A DNA stretch of 16,608 nt. Origin: Conidiobolus incongruus B7586. Its lineage: Eukaryota > Entomophthoromycota > Entomophthoromycetes > Entomophthorales > Conidiobolaceae. Positions 1 through 8,226 of this stretch are shown piece by piece. The stretch covers positions 1 to 16,608 of the forward strand of contig JNEM01007008.1 of the NCBI GenBank assembly GCA_000697335.1, in the 5' to 3' direction. Every line of letters starts with the position of its first letter. Positions within the stretch are counted from its first letter, which is position 1. The notes under the pieces were generated by a model that was not told where the DNA came from, made no database searches, and saw only the letters and a list, made by a program, of their open reading frames with translations. A program made the translations under genes and the position numbers.

Positions 1-1179
1 TATTTTATTCTAATGAGCTCTTTATAAATTTATATAATATTTTTTTATAAACTTTTTAAATTATTAATTTATTATAATAACTTATATATAATAATTAAAT
101 ATATTTAAGAAATTAAATAAATATTTAATAAACTCAATATAAATTTTTAATTTATTATTATTTTAAGATTAATAATGAAATATATTATAATCAAATATAA
201 TATAATATTAAAAAAATAACTATCAAAGGAGTTAACTTGATTGAAAATAAGGATAAATATTATACTATTATTATGAAATTAATAAAAAGATATTTGAAAA
301 CTAATAATATCTAATTAGTAAATATATATTTTGAATCTATTGATTTTTAAGTGTTAATATTAAATAAAAAGTAAATGTTTTATGTTTTGAAATAAAGTAT
401 TTATATCTAAATTGAATAAATCAAACTATATAATATATTGCTTCTAGTCTGATGGCTGATATTAAATATTATCAAAAATTGATTATAATATTAGACTTGA
501 TTCATGATCCAACTTTATATTTAATGGATTAAATACTAATCCGATAAAAGTTTAACCTATTTGCAATTTGTAAATCCTAAATAAATTTGAATTTAATATC
601 AATTTTGTTATCATATTATTATATAGCTCTATGACTATATGAGTTTGACATGTATCCTCATTATTTTAATCTAATTAAATTATATTATATTTAAAACTTA
701 ATGAATTATTATAAAATATATATTTATATTTTTTATCATTTATAAATAAATGATAGAAATATTTAATTAATATATAATTTTTTTTAAATCTTTTAAATAT
801 TAAAAAATTAATAATAAAAATTCTATTATTATTTGTAAAATTGATTACAATAGATATTCTATTAAAAAATATTATAAAATTTGTAAACTTATATAGACAA
901 ATTATTTTATTAAATTCTTAAAATGACACAATTATTGCTTTGATATTGAAGATTTCAGCTAATATATAAAATAAATATTTATCAATATTAGAGGCTAAAT
1001 AAAAAGAATTCATTAAATTTTGACAATATATCTAAAGTATAGGAATTAAGATATAATAACCTATATATTAAGATCTGTTCAGTTGATTAAAAGTTGAAAT
1101 ACCAAGAATATCTAGTAAATGAGAGGAAATTTAATTAAAACAAAATTAATAATTTGAATGAGGAATAAAAATTTGATAA
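1..1179. other. AT-rich intergenic DNA, no gene seen
   Basis: I see no open reading frame of convincing length or composition on either strand. The first 400 bases are especially poor in G and C. A short hairpin (GGATTA at 526-531 with TAATCC at 537-542) is present, but such stems are expected by chance in DNA of this composition. Confidence 0.7.
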
Positions 1180-1250
1180 GAAATGTTAGTTTAGTTGGAT
1201 AATTACCATCTACCACGCAGTTGAAAGGGGTTTGATTCTCCTCCATTACA
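1180..1250 (+). pseudogene. Decayed tRNA-Gly-like sequence
   Basis: A 71-nt cloverleaf can be laid out with the standard distances. The acceptor strands 1180-1186 and 1243-1249 pair at 5 of 7 positions, with A1250 as discriminator. T8 and A9 are at 1187-1188. The D arm starts at 1189, with GG at 1197-1198 in the loop. The anticodon loop is 1210-1216 (CTACCAC, anticodon ACC at 1212-1214). The T stem 1226-1230 / 1238-1242 is complete with one G-T pair, and its loop is TTTGATT. The 42 nt from the end of the D arm through the T arm align without gaps to remembered eukaryotic tRNA-Gly(GCC). The anticodon stem has two mismatches, the anticodon reads ACC where GCC is normal, and the T loop has T in place of C56, so I read it as a pseudogene. 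The differences I can name run towards A or T. A T-run at 1270-1276 could have been a Pol III terminator. A chance likeness or a divergent working tRNA is possible. Confidence 0.5.
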
Positions 1251-2032
1251 TTAGTTTGGTAGGTTTGAATTTTTTTCGATATTTATAATTATTGTTCATA
1301 TTTATTTTACATTTCTATTGGTAGATTTTGACTAATATACAGTATTGTTATGTATATTTTGTTATCTATTTAAGTATTAATATTTACAAGATTTCGTAAT
1401 ATTATTTGCCATTTTTAATTAATAATCGTATCATAGTATTAACTTAAAAAATTCAAAGATAAATATTAATATAGTTGATATATACTCCTATTTCCACTAT
1501 CAAAGATACAGAATTCAACTTGTATTTAAGTTATTTTACTAAAAATCGTCATATTTTTATAAATTAATTTCAATATTTATCTATGAAAAATTAAAACTCT
1601 CCTTATTAAGATGAATAACAATTTGACTAATATGTTAATTGATCGATGTCTAATTATGTTATAAAATCCTTATTGGTTAATGAATTACATATTGTCTTAA
1701 CAATTACTTAGTATGATCTTTGAATTACGAAATGTTCTAATATTCAATGATCGGATAATTTGTTATTAGAATCACTCAGGCCAAGGAATTAATTCAGACT
1801 TGAGAAAAATTTGTATGAAAATTATACTTAACAAATGAATAATTGCCAGTCACTCAAATATCAATAACCATAATTTTATTAAAATTGTACAAACATTTAA
1901 ATTTAATTAAATTGTGTAATTAATAATTAATTAGGTTTTTTATGTAGTAATTTTTTTAACTTTGAAACAAATTATTTAATTCATAATAATAATTATAATC
2001 ATTATTTAAGTTTGAAATTTATTTAAAAGAGT
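1251..2032. other. AT-rich intergenic DNA upstream of the FYVE-RING gene
   Basis: No coding region is seen. The last 200 bases must hold the promoter of the gene starting at 2033, but no clear TATA box stands out from the A/T-rich background. Confidence 0.6.
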
Positions 2033-3289
2033 ATGTTACATCAGTATAACTTAGCAAAAATATTCACTTTGGGTACTGAAAACGACACCAATTATGTTGA
2101 GTCGAATACGAATAACCCGGAAAATAATAATTTGCCTTCAACTTCGAGTGCTAATTTAACTATTGCTCCAACCGAATCCAACCAATCTTCAGATTCTCCT
2201 TACAAGATTACGCGGACAATTCCCGATTTTCCTTACCAATTTCCTCTTAATCCTTCCGATAATTGGGCACAGGACGTCCCTTGGGATCCTCAACTTCTCA
2301 ACCCCAATATAACCCTACAACACAACAGAAGTTTTAATGACCCGAACCACCCTCTGTTTATGACGCCTTTGGAAGCGGAATTGTGGGAACCGAATAACAG
2401 CACTTTAACTTGTAGATTTTGCGATAAAAAGTTTACTCTATTTTTAAGGCGACACCACTGCAGGTAAATTCAATTCAACGAATTTAAAGAATATTATTGA
2501 AGGTTAATATTTCACTTAGGCGCTGCGGTTTAGTTCTGTGCGACGATTGTACCCAATTTCGATCTCAAATGGCTTCCCAGCCCGATTCTAACTTCAATCC
2601 CGCAGACTTTAGCCCTCTACAGAGGACATGCGTGAGGTGCGACGCTATTTTATCCTACCACAGACAGAATACTATTCCGTCGATGTTGGGACGAGGCCAT
2701 CGGACAAATAGTCAAAATAGTTTGCTGGTCGAGTGTCCCAGTTGCAATCTCAGTTTAACTAAATTCGGTACCACAAAAGAAGCTCACGAAGCGCATATTC
2801 GAGACTGTTTAGAGAATGGCACCAATCAACAACCCAGTCTCAAGTACTTGGTGTATACTCTCAAACCTCAGGAGAATGAAGGAGATACCGAAGCGAGAAG
2901 CGGTGAATCTAGCTCACAATCAAATCATGGTGAATGCGTTATATGTTTTGAGAATTTAGAACCTGGTTAGTATTTTTAATCATTTAATTAATTTTGTTAT
3001 TAGATTTAAGTGAATTTTATACAAAATTAATTTTATTAATGCTTATATTTCCCTTCAAATCTCCCAACAAATTTTGTTCACTTCCTCCTTTCTAATTAAC
3101 GCCATATTATATATTCCAAAAATAGCATCATAATTATTTTTTATTATAATTATTTATAAAATTGACTTACTTATTTAATTTTCACTAGGTAATCGCGTCG
3201 CTCGCCTCAGTTGCTGGTGCATCTTCCACAAGCACTGCATAGAGGATTGGTTCCAGAGAAGTTCCAACTGTCCCGTACACTATAAATAA
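2033..3289 (+). CDS. FYVE and RING zinc-finger protein, probable endosomal/vacuolar E3 ubiquitin ligase (3 exons)
   Basis: Exons 2033-2463, 2520-2965 and 3189-3289 join to 325 codons. Residues 1-117 are Ser/Asn/Pro-rich and probably disordered. A FYVE domain spans about 118-184, with all eight zinc cysteines (127, 130, 143, 146, 151, 154, 181, 184) and the basic motif RRHHCRRCG at 139-147; the first intron splits this motif and splicing restores it exactly. The usual WxxD motif reads WEPN at 118-121, and the loop between cysteines 6 and 7 is long. A small zinc-knuckle-like motif follows (C216, C219, H236, C240). The C-terminal RING begins CVIC (283-286), continues C301, C303, H306, C309 and ends CPVH (320-323); a final His is normal in ZNRF1/2-type RINGs. 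FYVE domains bind PI3P on endosomes, and yeast Pib1 has the same FYVE+RING plan, so a role in membrane-linked ubiquitination is inferred. The start is the first ATG of exon 1; an earlier exon cannot be excluded. It converges on the SUN gene. Confidence 0.88.
2464..2519 (+). other. Spliceosomal intron 1 of the FYVE-RING gene
   Basis: The 56-nt intron has donor GTAAAT, acceptor TTAG and a possible branch site TTAAT at 2504-2508. It is phase 2: AG at 2462-2463 joins G2520 to make the Arg codon of HHCRRCG. Restoration of the family motif across the junction is the main support. Confidence 0.9.
2966..3188 (+). other. Spliceosomal intron 2 of the FYVE-RING gene
   Basis: The 223-nt intron has donor GTTAGT, acceptor CTAG and a possible branch site TTGAC at 3162-3166. 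It is phase 1: G2965 joins GT at 3189-3190 to make Gly293, and the RING continues in frame to the stop at 3287-3289. It is longer and much richer in A/T than its flanking exons. Confidence 0.88.
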
Positions 3290-3599
3290 TTCCCTTATTT
3301 CTCACAACCTAGGAGCTTATCAGTATGAAATCTAACTACATTCACTGGGATATTAATTTCTCCACTTTTTAAATTTTTTTTCCACCGTTACTCTCCTTTA
3401 GACTTGGATATTAAGAGTTTTTTTAATTGCAATGATTTTATTAGTATTGGAAGCTTATTCAAAGTTAAGTTTTTTAAATTGCTCAGAATTCTAGCTTAAT
3501 GAAAATCCTTATGTTTTATTAGCTTCCTATTTCTACCAAATAGTTCTCATCACTTTAATCGTCAAATGACACACTATCGTCGATACATTCCAACTTTTT

Positions 3600-3605
3600 A
3601 ATAAA
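3600..3605 (+). terminator. Possible polyadenylation signal, FYVE-RING gene
   Basis: AATAAA lies 310 nt after the stop codon. The motif is frequent by chance in such AT-rich DNA, so the assignment is tentative. Confidence 0.3.
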
Positions 3606-3704
3606 GTATACTTACTACTCGTCATTTATTTACTTATAACAAATTTAATATCAGCTTTAAATTTATAATATTTTTATTATGTCAAAAACACTAAAAAATT
3701 GTTA

Positions 3705-3710
3705 TTTATT
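3705..3710 (-). terminator. Possible polyadenylation signal, SUN-family gene
   Basis: On the minus strand this reads AATAAA, about 70 nt after the stop codon of the SUN-family gene. This is a usual distance, but the motif is common here. Confidence 0.35.
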
Positions 3711-3780
3711 CAAAATTCCAAAATTGATAAATTAAAATTAAAAATGCTAAAAATAAATGGATGAATGATAGTTCAAGTGA

Positions 3781-5118
3781 TCAATATACAATAAAATTCG
3801 CACGACTTCCTTTGGGTAAAGTGACTGTACAGCCACCCCCCTGAGGACCCTGAGTAGGATCGATTGAGCACGGAAGCCCTAAGCATTCGCCACCTTCTTC
3901 ACATTCGATCTTGACGCGATAGATCTCGTAATCGCTTCGGTGATAATCTTCCTGATAGAATCTGTCTCCGTTTCTTCGCATGTAGTAGCTTTTCATAGGC
4001 TGTTCATGTGTGAATCCTCTAACATACGGCTTATCTTTCTTAAATTCGGGATTCCAATTTAGGGAAATATAGGTTAGTCCGTCGGATGCTTGTCCCATTC
4101 CGAGTACGTAAGGACTCCAATTCCCAACGGGGCTATCGCGATTACCCCAGCGACATTCTTTGCGGGTGCTTGGCGCTGGATTCAGGTAATAATGAGCACT
4201 TGTGCCAAACCAGTAAGTGTTTGGGGGCACATTCATCGTCTCATTCTCGGAAGGATGTACAACTGTTGAAATTAGCATTGCTTCATTCCCTGGATACACC
4301 GTTTGACAAGCGCTGACAGGCTGTTTCAGCCTATTGATCAGACCCACATTACCAACACCCGGTTCGCACCACGGCCTCTCGGGGAAAGGTTTTGTCAAGG
4401 TCCCGTTCGCATTACAATATCCACCGCCAAGATGCGATCCACACTCTGGACCAGTGTGACATGTGGAATGAGGCGACCATTGCGCAGAATACATTCCAGG
4501 ACGACAAGCGTAGGGACAATACTTTCCAGGGGTACACACTTCGTTTGGACTCATTGCAAATCCACGATTATTGTACCTTGGAGTCACTGGTATAATATCG
4601 GGATCGTGGGGTAATGTGCAGTGATCGGAATATGAGCTGGAAGAGTACTCCTTGACAGAATACGATTCTGATGTACTGGTAGATGACCATTCTTGAAACC
4701 ATTCATACCCTTCAGCTTCATAATCACTGTCATAATCATAATATTCCTCCTCATGACTCTCTTCTACGACTTGCTCTTCATGGGATTCATAATGACTGTC
4801 AATATATTCAAATGGGGTTGTATTAGCTTTCTCTTCAATAACAACGTTGGTATCCTTCTGCACACTATCATTTTCTTTATGACTCTTATGATTGTCCAAC
4901 AACTTTTTCACTTTACACTTATCCTTATTGTGACTCTTATGAAGATCCAAATTTAAAACGAATTTTGCACATTGACCATCTTTACAAACCTCTTTTAACT
5001 TTTTCCAACTAAACTCAATTGCCAAATTTGACTTATGCTTATTATGATGCAGAGTATTAGCATCCATGACAAGTAAGTATAAAGCCCAACACCACCACAA
5101 CACAGAATAGAAGATCAT
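3781..5118 (-). CDS. SUN-family (GH132) secreted cell-wall protein
   Basis: One uninterrupted frame encodes 445 residues. Residues 1 to about 20 are a hydrophobic signal peptide. Residues 40-85 are rich in Lys and His with repeated HKSH (60-63, 77-80), residues 95-140 are acidic with repeated SHEE and many Tyr, and 144-165 are Ser-rich. The SUN domain follows from about 190 to 440: C195-x5-C201-x3-C205 in CTPGKYCPYAC, then GGGYCNANGTL (231-241), and a long conserved C-terminal half with Trp-rich stretches and several N-glycosylation sequons (for example N238, N292, N333). Yeast members are Sim1, Uth1, Nca3 and Sun4; they act in wall remodelling and septation, and an Aspergillus member has been reported to have beta-1,3-glucanase activity. 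A role in the wall is therefore inferred; which paralogue it matches cannot be told. The start is the ATG directly before the signal peptide. The gene is divergent from the acidic-protein gene at 5723. Confidence 0.9.
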   Translation of the reverse strand: MIFYSVLWWCWALYLLVMDANTLHHNKHKSNLAIEFSWKKLKEVCKDGQCAKFVLNLDLHKSHNKDKCKVKKLLDNHKSHKENDSVQKDTNVVIEEKANTTPFEYIDSHYESHEEQVVEESHEEEYYDYDSDYEAEGYEWFQEWSSTSTSESYSVKEYSSSSYSDHCTLPHDPDIIPVTPRYNNRGFAMSPNEVCTPGKYCPYACRPGMYSAQWSPHSTCHTGPECGSHLGGGYCNANGTLTKPFPERPWCEPGVGNVGLINRLKQPVSACQTVYPGNEAMLISTVVHPSENETMNVPPNTYWFGTSAHYYLNPAPSTRKECRWGNRDSPVGNWSPYVLGMGQASDGLTYISLNWNPEFKKDKPYVRGFTHEQPMKSYYMRRNGDRFYQEDYHRSDYEIYRVKIECEEGGECLGLPCSIDPTQGPQGGGCTVTLPKGSRANFIVY

Positions 5119-5459
5119 GATGTAACACGACTTATTGATTATTACTCCAACACCAAAAGAAAAATATTATCACATTTTCAATACTTAACATAGTTTAAAT
5201 AATCTCTGTATTTGTTGATACTTGTGGATGTTGTTGATATGACATTTAACTCTACCCCGTAATATTAAGATGACTAAATGTTATTATAGTTAAGTCTCTC
5301 AGCATATTTTTTGATATGAATTTAATTGTAAGTTAAATTAACAATAATCTGATAAATGATTGGATAATGATTGATTAAGATAATTCAATAATAATATTAA
5401 AGCTAAAATTAATTTGAGTTAGTTTAATTTTATAATCCATAAGAATTATAAAATTTAAA

Positions 5460-5478
5460 ATATATATATATATATATT
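5460..5478. repeat. (TA)n dinucleotide tract
   Basis: About nine alternating T-A units lie in the divergent promoter. Such tracts are easily melted and often vary in length between strains. Confidence 0.8.
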
Positions 5479-5500
5479 TCAAAAAAGCTTTTAAATTTCC

Positions 5501-5572
5501 AAATTTAGTAATTGGGCATTGAATTAATTGGAGAATCTAAACAAATTTGAAGAATATTCAATTACTAAATTT
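5501..5572. repeat. Perfect 14-bp inverted repeat in the divergent promoter
   Basis: The left arm 5501-5514 reads AAATTTAGTAATTG and the right arm 5559-5572 is its exact reverse complement, with 44 nt between them. The arms could be two facing copies of a regulator site or the stem of a hairpin. The arms are AT-rich, so chance is not excluded. Confidence 0.6.
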
Positions 5573-5630
5573 AAATTAAGTCATCCGTATCAAAACATTT
5601 AATTTAGATAATTATCGTAGATTCAATACA

Positions 5631-5640
5631 TATATATAAT
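5631..5640 (+). promoter_or_regulatory. Possible TATA box for the acidic-protein gene
   Basis: TATATATAAT ends 82 nt before the ATG at 5723, close to the spacing seen for the better boxes in this window. The A/T-rich surroundings make it weak evidence. Confidence 0.35.
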
Positions 5641-5722
5641 ACATTCAATTAACATCATTTAAAATTATATTTATTTATTTCAAACTTATTTATTGTTTGT
5701 TTATTTATTTAATAAGGGAATA

Positions 5723-6328
5723 ATGAATTGGGTTTTTGCATTGATTGTTAATTTGTATTCGCCTGCTCCTGTACCTCACAATGCTGTACCTATGGCCCCG
5801 TATGTAGCTCCCATAACTCCCGTCGTAGTACCAACAGTACCAAAAGTATTGCCAGCAGCTCCAGTTGCTCCAGTTGCTCCAGTTACTCCAGCAACCCACG
5901 TAGTTCCTGAGGAGCGACCCATTGCACCATTCGAAATCCCAGATGGTGATATTCCCGATCCAATGTTCCTTGAAAGTGCAAGTACCGACACCGCAGAATT
6001 CGCATCCATGGCGAATCTCCCATTCAAATCCATCGATGAAATCCTCGCTGAGCAGCGTGCTATCCAAGCGGCCCAGCCCATCTGGAGTGCTGGTGCCAAT
6101 GCAGATTCTGGATCCGTCGAAGACGACACCTTCGACGAGTTCGATTCCAATGATGTGGAGGATGAGGGGGATGAAGAGAATGAAGAAGATGGAGAGGATG
6201 GAGAGGATGGAGAGGAATATGAAGACGAAGAAGATGACGAAGGCTATGATGAAGAATACGACAACGTATCGGAACTCTTGCAGGGTGTCGGGTTCTATAA
6301 AGATGGACAAATTTATCCTTTTAACTGA
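5723..6328 (+). CDS. Uncharacterised Pro/Val/Ala-rich, Asp/Glu-rich protein, possibly secreted
   Basis: I do not recognise this 201-residue protein. The ATG at 5723 gives a short hydrophobic N-terminus (MNWVFALIVNLYSPA) that may be a signal peptide. Residues 14-70 are a Pro/Val/Ala-rich low-complexity segment containing a tripeptide repeat (APV). Residues 71-130 are more ordinary sequence with a predicted helix around IDEILAEQRAIQAA (104-117). Residues 132-180 are almost entirely Asp, Glu and Gly, and the tail 181-201 is a non-acidic end with Tyr, Phe and Leu. There are no cysteines. Two sets of 9-bp tandem repeats (5858-5884 and 6188-6214) underlie the low-complexity parts. The frame is coding rather than chance: it is GC-richer than both flanks and ends at a stop beside an abrupt fall in GC. 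It is divergent from the SUN gene. If secreted, it could be a wall or matrix protein that binds cations; an acidic nuclear or chaperone-like protein is the alternative. Confidence 0.72.
   Translation: MNWVFALIVNLYSPAPVPHNAVPMAPYVAPITPVVVPTVPKVLPAAPVAPVAPVTPATHVVPEERPIAPFEIPDGDIPDPMFLESASTDTAEFASMANLPFKSIDEILAEQRAIQAAQPIWSAGANADSGSVEDDTFDEFDSNDVEDEGDEENEEDGEDGEDGEEYEDEEDDEGYDEEYDNVSELLQGVGFYKDGQIYPFN
5858..5884 (+). repeat. Three 9-bp tandem repeats (GCTCCAGTT)
   Basis: Three exact copies encode Ala-Pro-Val three times in the proline-rich part of the 5723-6328 protein. Exact DNA identity points to recent slippage. Confidence 0.85.
6188..6214 (+). repeat. Three 9-bp tandem repeats (GATGGAGAG)
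   Basis: Three exact copies encode Asp-Gly-Glu units in the acidic C-terminal part of the 5723-6328 protein. The copy number may differ between strains. Confidence 0.85.
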
Positions 6329-6480
6329 AATTAGTATTCTCATCTCTCCTCATCCTTCAATGTAGTGTATTATTTTTACTTTATTTTTTAAAATAATTGA
6401 TTATAGATTAAGGATCACATTTGGATTGATTCAACATATATATGCATATATATTTTAGTAAATTTATTTTTTTTGTTATG

Positions 6481-6486
6481 AATAAA
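6481..6486 (+). terminator. Possible polyadenylation signal, acidic-protein gene
   Basis: AATAAA lies about 150 nt after the stop codon at 6326-6328, in DNA with abruptly lower GC. The motif is common here. Confidence 0.3.
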
Positions 6487-6566
6487 TAAAATTGACATAG
6501 ATCGATTATTGATTGATATTATTGATGATTTTATCATTGATAATTTGGAGATTATTAACAAAAGCG

Positions 6567-6572
6567 TTTATT
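6567..6572 (-). terminator. Possible polyadenylation signal, eight-cysteine gene A
   Basis: On the minus strand it reads AATAAA, 56 nt after the stop codon of the gene at 6629-6988. Confidence 0.35.
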
Positions 6573-6628
6573 TAAATCGATTAACTATTGATCATATAAC
6601 AAAAAAATATTATTAATTTTGGATTTAA

Positions 6629-6988
6629 TCAAATAAAAATATGGACTAAGCCCACAGCTGCAGTTACAATTAATGAAATTCCCATCATCATCCTAGCGTC
6701 ATTTTCCCTATCCTTCTTGTGTCTGTCGTCATAGCCCTTATAAGTCGAATTCCTATCATCCCCTCGACACTTAGCAGCACACTCGAAAAACCCATTAAAG
6801 TTGCATTTGGAAGCACATGCCACTTGCTCCGCCCAATTTGAGGGTTTCGAAATGTTGTGTGTCAAGCACTCCAACAGGCAGCCAACATCGTCCCTACTAC
6901 ATTGTTTTTCTCTGACGCATTCGTTAGCTGGAGTATCGCAGATTGATGATTGAATTAGAGTTAATAGTACAATTGAAGAAAATCTCAT
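6629..6988 (-). CDS. Small secreted eight-cysteine protein A, probably GPI-anchored
   Basis: The protein has 119 residues. The start ATG opens a signal peptide (1 to about 17, ending SSIC). The mature part carries cysteines at 24, 30, 37, 41, 58, 62, 70 and 74, i.e. C-x5-C-x6-C-x3-C-x16-C-x3-C-x7-C-x3-C. After the module comes a charged linker (about 75-99) with RHKKDREND at 89-97, and a hydrophobic C-terminal segment (101-119) that fits a GPI-attachment signal. N-glycosylation sequons are present at N45 and N80. The same module occurs in the genes at 8227-8574 and 12499-13095, so the family is real although I cannot name it; the spacing is not that of CFEM domains. A TATAAATAC box sits 72 nt before the ATG. 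Function is unknown; a cell-surface protein is inferred from the signals at both ends. Confidence 0.85.
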   Translation of the reverse strand: MRFSSIVLLTLIQSSICDTPANECVREKQCSRDDVGCLLECLTHNISKPSNWAEQVACASKCNFNGFFECAAKCRGDDRNSTYKGYDDRHKKDRENDARMMMGISLIVTAAVGLVHIFI

Positions 6989-8226
6989 AATGAATTTTAG
7001 TATTGAATTATTCGATATTTGAATATTTTGTTTTTTGATTCATTTAGTTCCAATTACAAAGTATTTATATATATTAATTAAACCTACATTCAATTCAATT
7101 CTTTTTATTCTTTATGAAATTCGTAGCTTCAATAATCCATTCCAAATTTTAATGAAATTTGATATAATAAAAAGTAATTTGATGAGCTAATTGAGTGGTA
7201 AAAATCAATACGGAATTTTAATTTATCCTACTGGAATTTATCCGATTTCTTAATTTGGAAATCCTAAAGGTTGAAAAAGGTTAATTTTACACAGATAAAA
7301 GGGTTGAATTTATAGGTTCTATAATCTAGTTTTCAAATACATATAATAAAAATAATGTAAAAAAATTAACCAAATTTTAAAGCTGCTATTGGTTAATAAG
7401 TCGAAATTGTTAAAAATATTTCAATTAATTCATTATGAATGTAACGTTCTAAAAATTTTTCATATTATCAAATAAATTTGAATTATAAAATTCGCGTATG
7501 TTATATCTTGTAAAATGAGGGGAAATTATATTAATTTATATGCTTATATTCAATCTTATCACTTCAAATCCATAAAATTAGAATTTACAGATCTTTCTTA
7601 ATATTTTTTTCTTACTGTACTAATTATTCGATTGAATGATTAATGAACCCCTAATATTATAAAAGGTATTAGTAATTTCAATTTCAAACCTAACATATTA
7701 AATGCTCATTAATTATTATTCATATATAATGCTAAAGTGAGCTCAATACTCTTTTTACTATGTATTATATAAAATGTTTTTTAGTAATGATCCTTTTGTA
7801 TGTTTATATGTAAATTTCAGATTAATTTCTTTGTATAAAATGTTAAAATATTTCCAGTAAGACTAATAGAATAAATCTTATTCAATAATAATGGCTTAAT
7901 CTGTGAAAGATCAGATGATTTAACATTTAAGCAAGTTTAACTATAATAAAAATTTAATTAATTTGAATTTATATTAATGAATGAAGTTAATAGAACCCAT
8001 TATGAAATTAATGATAATATTACTTGTATTCAATATGATAACTTTATTTAATAATAATATGAAGGAAATTAATAAATAATTAAGTTTTATTGATTTAAAA
8101 TTTCATCGATTCAATTGTATTTTGGAATATCTTGAAAATAATGGTTTATTATTTTTATAATTGTGAATGTAGAATAATTTTATTTAATAATTACGTTTAC
8201 ATTAGTTAAAATTGATTATTTATTTA
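6989..8226. other. Intergenic DNA between eight-cysteine genes A and B
   Basis: It contains the promoter of gene A at its left end. No other coding frame is seen on either strand, and no remnant of a further eight-cysteine copy could be read by eye. Confidence 0.6.
7061..7069 (-). promoter_or_regulatory. TATA box of eight-cysteine gene A
   Basis: The minus strand reads TATAAATAC, 72 nt before the start codon at 6988. The identical nonamer lies at a similar place before gene B, and a one-base variant before gene C, which supports it above the AT-rich background. Confidence 0.6.

Larger units (their letters stand above)
3290..3780. other. Convergent 3' intergenic region
   Basis: This 491-bp stretch lies between the stop codons of the FYVE-RING gene (+) and the SUN gene (-). 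It should contain both 3' untranslated regions. No further coding sequence is seen. Confidence 0.7.
5119..5722. promoter_or_regulatory. Shared divergent promoter region
   Basis: These 604 bp lie between the start codons of the SUN-family gene (-) and the acidic-protein gene (+), so they should hold both promoters. Contents seen: an alternating TA tract near 5460-5478, a perfect 14-bp inverted repeat with arms 5501-5514 and 5559-5572, and a TATA-like TATATATAAT at 5631-5640. No coding sequence is seen. Confidence 0.6.

Noticed and set aside
4086-4956. Open frames on the plus strand across 4086-4956
   Set aside because: They lie fully inside the SUN-family gene on the other strand and show no domain; they are shadows of it.
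5693-5722. Upstream extension of the acidic-protein gene to 5693
   Set aside because: The codon at 5693 is TTG; the first ATG in frame is at 5723.
5705-6343. A 212-codon open frame antisense to the acidic-protein gene
   Set aside because: Its translation is mostly Ile/Phe/Leu runs that mirror the Asp/Glu codons of the other strand. The plus-strand frame has the more sensible protein and the 9-bp repeats make sense there. The same applies to the 5776-6150 (-) and 5922-6365 (+) frames.
6629-6988. Reading the eight-cysteine module as a CFEM domain
   Set aside because: CFEM also has eight cysteines and is common in fungal GPI proteins, but its spacing includes a C-x-C and different gaps that are not present in any of the three proteins.
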